Positions 7,214 to 8,250 of a stretch of DNA of 8,250 nucleotides are shown in pieces. The translations under genes and the position numbers were made by a program. The stretch is from Candidatus Tenebribacter mawsonii (lineage in GTDB: Bacteria > Cloacimonadota > Cloacimonadia > Cloacimonadales > TCS61), in the NCBI GenBank assembly GCA_030765665.1, contig JAVCCD010000127.1, positions 1 through 8,250 on the forward strand, in the 5' to 3' direction. Each line of letters opens with the position of its first letter. The stretch's first letter is position 1. Under the pieces are notes generated by a model. It did not search any database and had not been told where the DNA came from. It was given only the letters and a program-made list of their open reading frames with translations.

Positions 7214-7304
7214 AATCAGTGCATATTTCGGCTACCTGCACTAAAAACATAAAAATCAGTGCACGTTATAAAGTTTTGCACTAAAAAACCAAATATCAGT
7301 GCAA
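7214..7304. repeat. Dyad repeat array: two 27-bp units plus a truncated one, 40-bp period
   Basis: AGTGCA occurs at 7218, 7258 and 7298, exactly 40 bp apart, and its complement TGCACT at 7237 and 7277, also 40 bp apart. Read on the minus strand, each full unit (7303-7277 and 7263-7237) starts TGCACTGAT, has a T-rich centre, and ends TTTTTAGTGCA; the two agree at 23 of 27 positions. The ends of a unit are complementary, giving 6-7 bp stems around a 15-base loop. The 13-bp segments between units are unrelated. A third unit is reduced to TGCACTGATTCCGTGCA (7223-7207). The array abuts the 3' end of the broken Fic gene (stop at 7306-7308). It could be a REP/BIME-like element, the edge of a mobile element, or a processing signal; I do not recognise the family. 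Confidence 0.6.
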
Positions 7305-7305
7305 G

Positions 7306-7965
7306 TTAATTTTCTTTTAATAAATTGAAGAGAGGAATATTTATGTAAATAATTTCTCGTCCTTCTTTAATGCTTTTCAAAATTCCGATAGATTCTAAGT
7401 TTTTCAAATACTTTGCAGCAATATTTCTAGAAGCAATTTTGGCATCTACCAAATGAACCGTTTTTGTATAAACATTTTTGAAGATTGCTTCTATTAGCTC
7501 TTTTGAGTAAATTTTAGGAAGTTTGGATTTTACTTCAGTTGTTACTTTGCTAATAAGAGATGAAATATCTTTGCACATTTTCAGTGTTTGAAAAGAAGTC
7601 TCTTCAATTGCTTTCAGCATAAACAGAATCCATTGATACCAATTCTCATCTGTTGTAACTTCTCGCAACAATCTGTAATAATCGGCTTTGTGTTTAATAA
7701 TATATCTGCTAAGATATAGAATCGGTTCATTCAGCAAGTCTTGTAAAACGAGATAAAGCACATTAATAATTCTGCCTGTTCTGCCGTTGCCATCATAAAA
7801 CGGATGAATAGATTCAAACTGATAATGAATAATCGCCAGTTTTATTAATGGATCAATTTCATCATCTTTATTTATAAAAATTTCTAAATTAGTAAGAAGT
7901 AAACGAATTGTGGCTTCGTTGTCTGGTGGTGTGTAAAGAATTTCACCTGTTTTATCGTTCATCAA
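7306..7965 (-). CDS. Fic protein C-terminal fragment: flap, Fic motif and winged helix
   Basis: This is the 219-residue second part of the broken Fic gene. NDKTGEILYTPP (3-14) matches the target-docking flap. The complete catalytic motif HPFYDGNGRTGR (54-65), with His54 as the base and Asn60 and two arginines for ATP phosphates, follows IIHYQFESI. LYLSRYIIKHKADYYRLL is the conserved helix after the active site. Residues about 160-215 (IASRNIAAKYLKNLESIGILKSI) form a C-terminal winged helix, as in SoFic-type proteins. Fic enzymes transfer AMP to a hydroxyl side chain of a target protein. The helices before the flap are missing, so stable folding is doubtful. If translated, it would start at TTG 7965 or ATG 7962, overlapping the stop of the first part (ATGAACGATAA), with no Shine-Dalgarno; translational reinitiation is the only obvious route. 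Confidence 0.75.
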   Translation of the reverse strand: MMNDKTGEILYTPPDNEATIRLLLTNLEIFINKDDEIDPLIKLAIIHYQFESIHPFYDGNGRTGRIINVLYLVLQDLLNEPILYLSRYIIKHKADYYRLLREVTTDENWYQWILFMLKAIEETSFQTLKMCKDISSLISKVTTEVKSKLPKIYSKELIEAIFKNVYTKTVHLVDAKIASRNIAAKYLKNLESIGILKSIKEGREIIYINIPLFNLLKEN

Positions 7966-8167
7966 TTTCGGAACTGTCTTTAGCTTCTTGAAGAATTATT
8001 GAACTGATGATGATATTTTTCTCTGGAAGCATTTCTGCAAATCCTTTAAGCTCAGCCAGAATTTTATGCGATTTTAGTGCTTGTTTTAAAATTTCTTTAG
8101 TTTCCAATTCGATGGCAGGTGGGATCAAGGCTAAATCATTATATGGCTTTTCAGCATTAAATTTCAT
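7952..8167 (-). CDS. Fic protein N-terminal fragment (Fic_N domain)
   Basis: This is the 71-residue first part of the broken Fic gene. KPYNDLALIPPAIELETKEILKQ and the helical segment LAELKGFAEMLPEKNIIIS match the N-terminal Fic_N domain of class II Fic proteins, where the family reads P-ND-LP-LPP and then ELKG. The conserved EAKDSSEI (61-68) is where the inhibitory helix sits; intact relatives continue SSEIENI, whose Ser-x-x-x-Glu-Asn blocks ATP binding. Here the frame reads SSEIDER and stops, so the key Glu-Asn pair is lost at the deletion point. The start is well supported by GGGAG five bases upstream (8173-8177) and by the family's usual N terminus. It has no catalytic residues. Confidence 0.75.
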   Translation of the reverse strand: MKFNAEKPYNDLALIPPAIELETKEILKQALKSHKILAELKGFAEMLPEKNIIISSIILQEAKDSSEIDER

Positions 8168-8198
8168 TGTTACTCCCGTAAATATTTTAACTTATTCG

Positions 8199-8227
8199 AT
8201 AAAATTTGTTTCTTTAAATTGCGTCAA
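8199..8227 (-). promoter_or_regulatory. Sigma-70-like promoter of the Fic gene
   Basis: On the minus strand TTGACG (8222-8227) and TTTTAT (8199-8204) are separated by 17 bp, the ideal spacing. The -35 matches the consensus at five of six bases, the -10 at four of six. Transcription would begin near 8192, leaving about 25 bases of leader that include the GGGAG ribosome binding site at 8173-8177. In an AT-rich genome such matches also arise by chance. Confidence 0.4.
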
Positions 8228-8250
8228 TTGAATTAAACTTTGATAACATA

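Larger units (their letters stand above)
7306..8167 (-). pseudogene. Fic family protein gene broken by internal deletion and frameshift
   Basis: Two reading frames that together give both ends of one Fic protein overlap by 14 bp in different frames. The first (8167-7952) gives the N-terminal domain up to KDSSEI; the second (7965-7306) resumes at LMNDKTGEILYTPP. In intact proteins of this type (about 370 residues) these two points are separated by about 80 residues, from memory of the family, so the gene has lost that stretch and shifted by +1. The breakpoint falls at about 7960-7975. Promoter, ribosome binding site, Fic motif and C-terminal domain are otherwise well preserved, suggesting a recent loss or, less likely, an assembly error. 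Confidence 0.75.

Noticed and set aside
7214..7304. Regular repeat-spacer pattern resembling a tiny CRISPR array
   Set aside because: Spacers are only 13 bp, the repeats differ at 4 of 27 positions, there are just two full units, and no cas gene is near.

Overview
The window is an AT-rich stretch of bacterial DNA in which every recognisable complete gene lies on the minus strand. The pairing of two outer-membrane beta-barrel proteins, one with a ComEA-type helix-hairpin-helix domain at its N terminus and one PorV/PorQ-like, points to the FCB superphylum (Bacteroidota, Ignavibacteria, Cloacimonadota, Marinimicrobia). Several genes have clear Shine-Dalgarno sites (GAGGT, GGAG, GGGAG), which are depleted in typical Bacteroidota, so a non-Bacteroidota FCB lineage such as Cloacimonadota is my best guess. 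That assignment is inference, not proof.

Layout in coordinate order. Positions 1-53 may hold the 3' end of a plus-strand gene converging on its neighbour. Positions 54-2619 are a two-gene cell-envelope operon read right to left: a 258-residue barrel protein, then a 599-residue HHH-plus-barrel protein overlapping it by 11 bp, with a perfect 16-bp palindrome upstream of the first gene. Positions 2813-3907 encode a MalK/UgpC/MsmK-type sugar ABC ATPase with no permease or binding protein beside it. Positions 4030-4542 encode an O6-alkylguanine-DNA alkyltransferase followed by a terminator-like hairpin. Positions 4543-4843 are a 301-bp gap with no intact gene but with an orphan Shine-Dalgarno and a chain of short open frames that may be a decayed gene. 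Positions 4844-7087 encode a large U32-family protein of the RlhA type (rRNA hydroxylation), with a second four-cysteine cluster near its C terminus. Positions 7088-7305 hold a locally GC-richer segment and a 40-bp-period array of dyad repeats. Positions 7306-8167 hold a Fic (AMPylation) gene broken by an internal deletion plus frameshift, with its promoter and ribosome binding site still in place.

Apart from the envelope pair, the genes do not form one pathway; they look like single housekeeping or accessory genes separated by gaps of about 120-300 bp. I see no transposase, integrase, CRISPR array, tRNA or rRNA. The points most worth following are the damaged Fic gene, the dyad repeat array beside it, the DNA-binding domain attached to an outer-membrane barrel, and the possible gene remains after the U32 gene.
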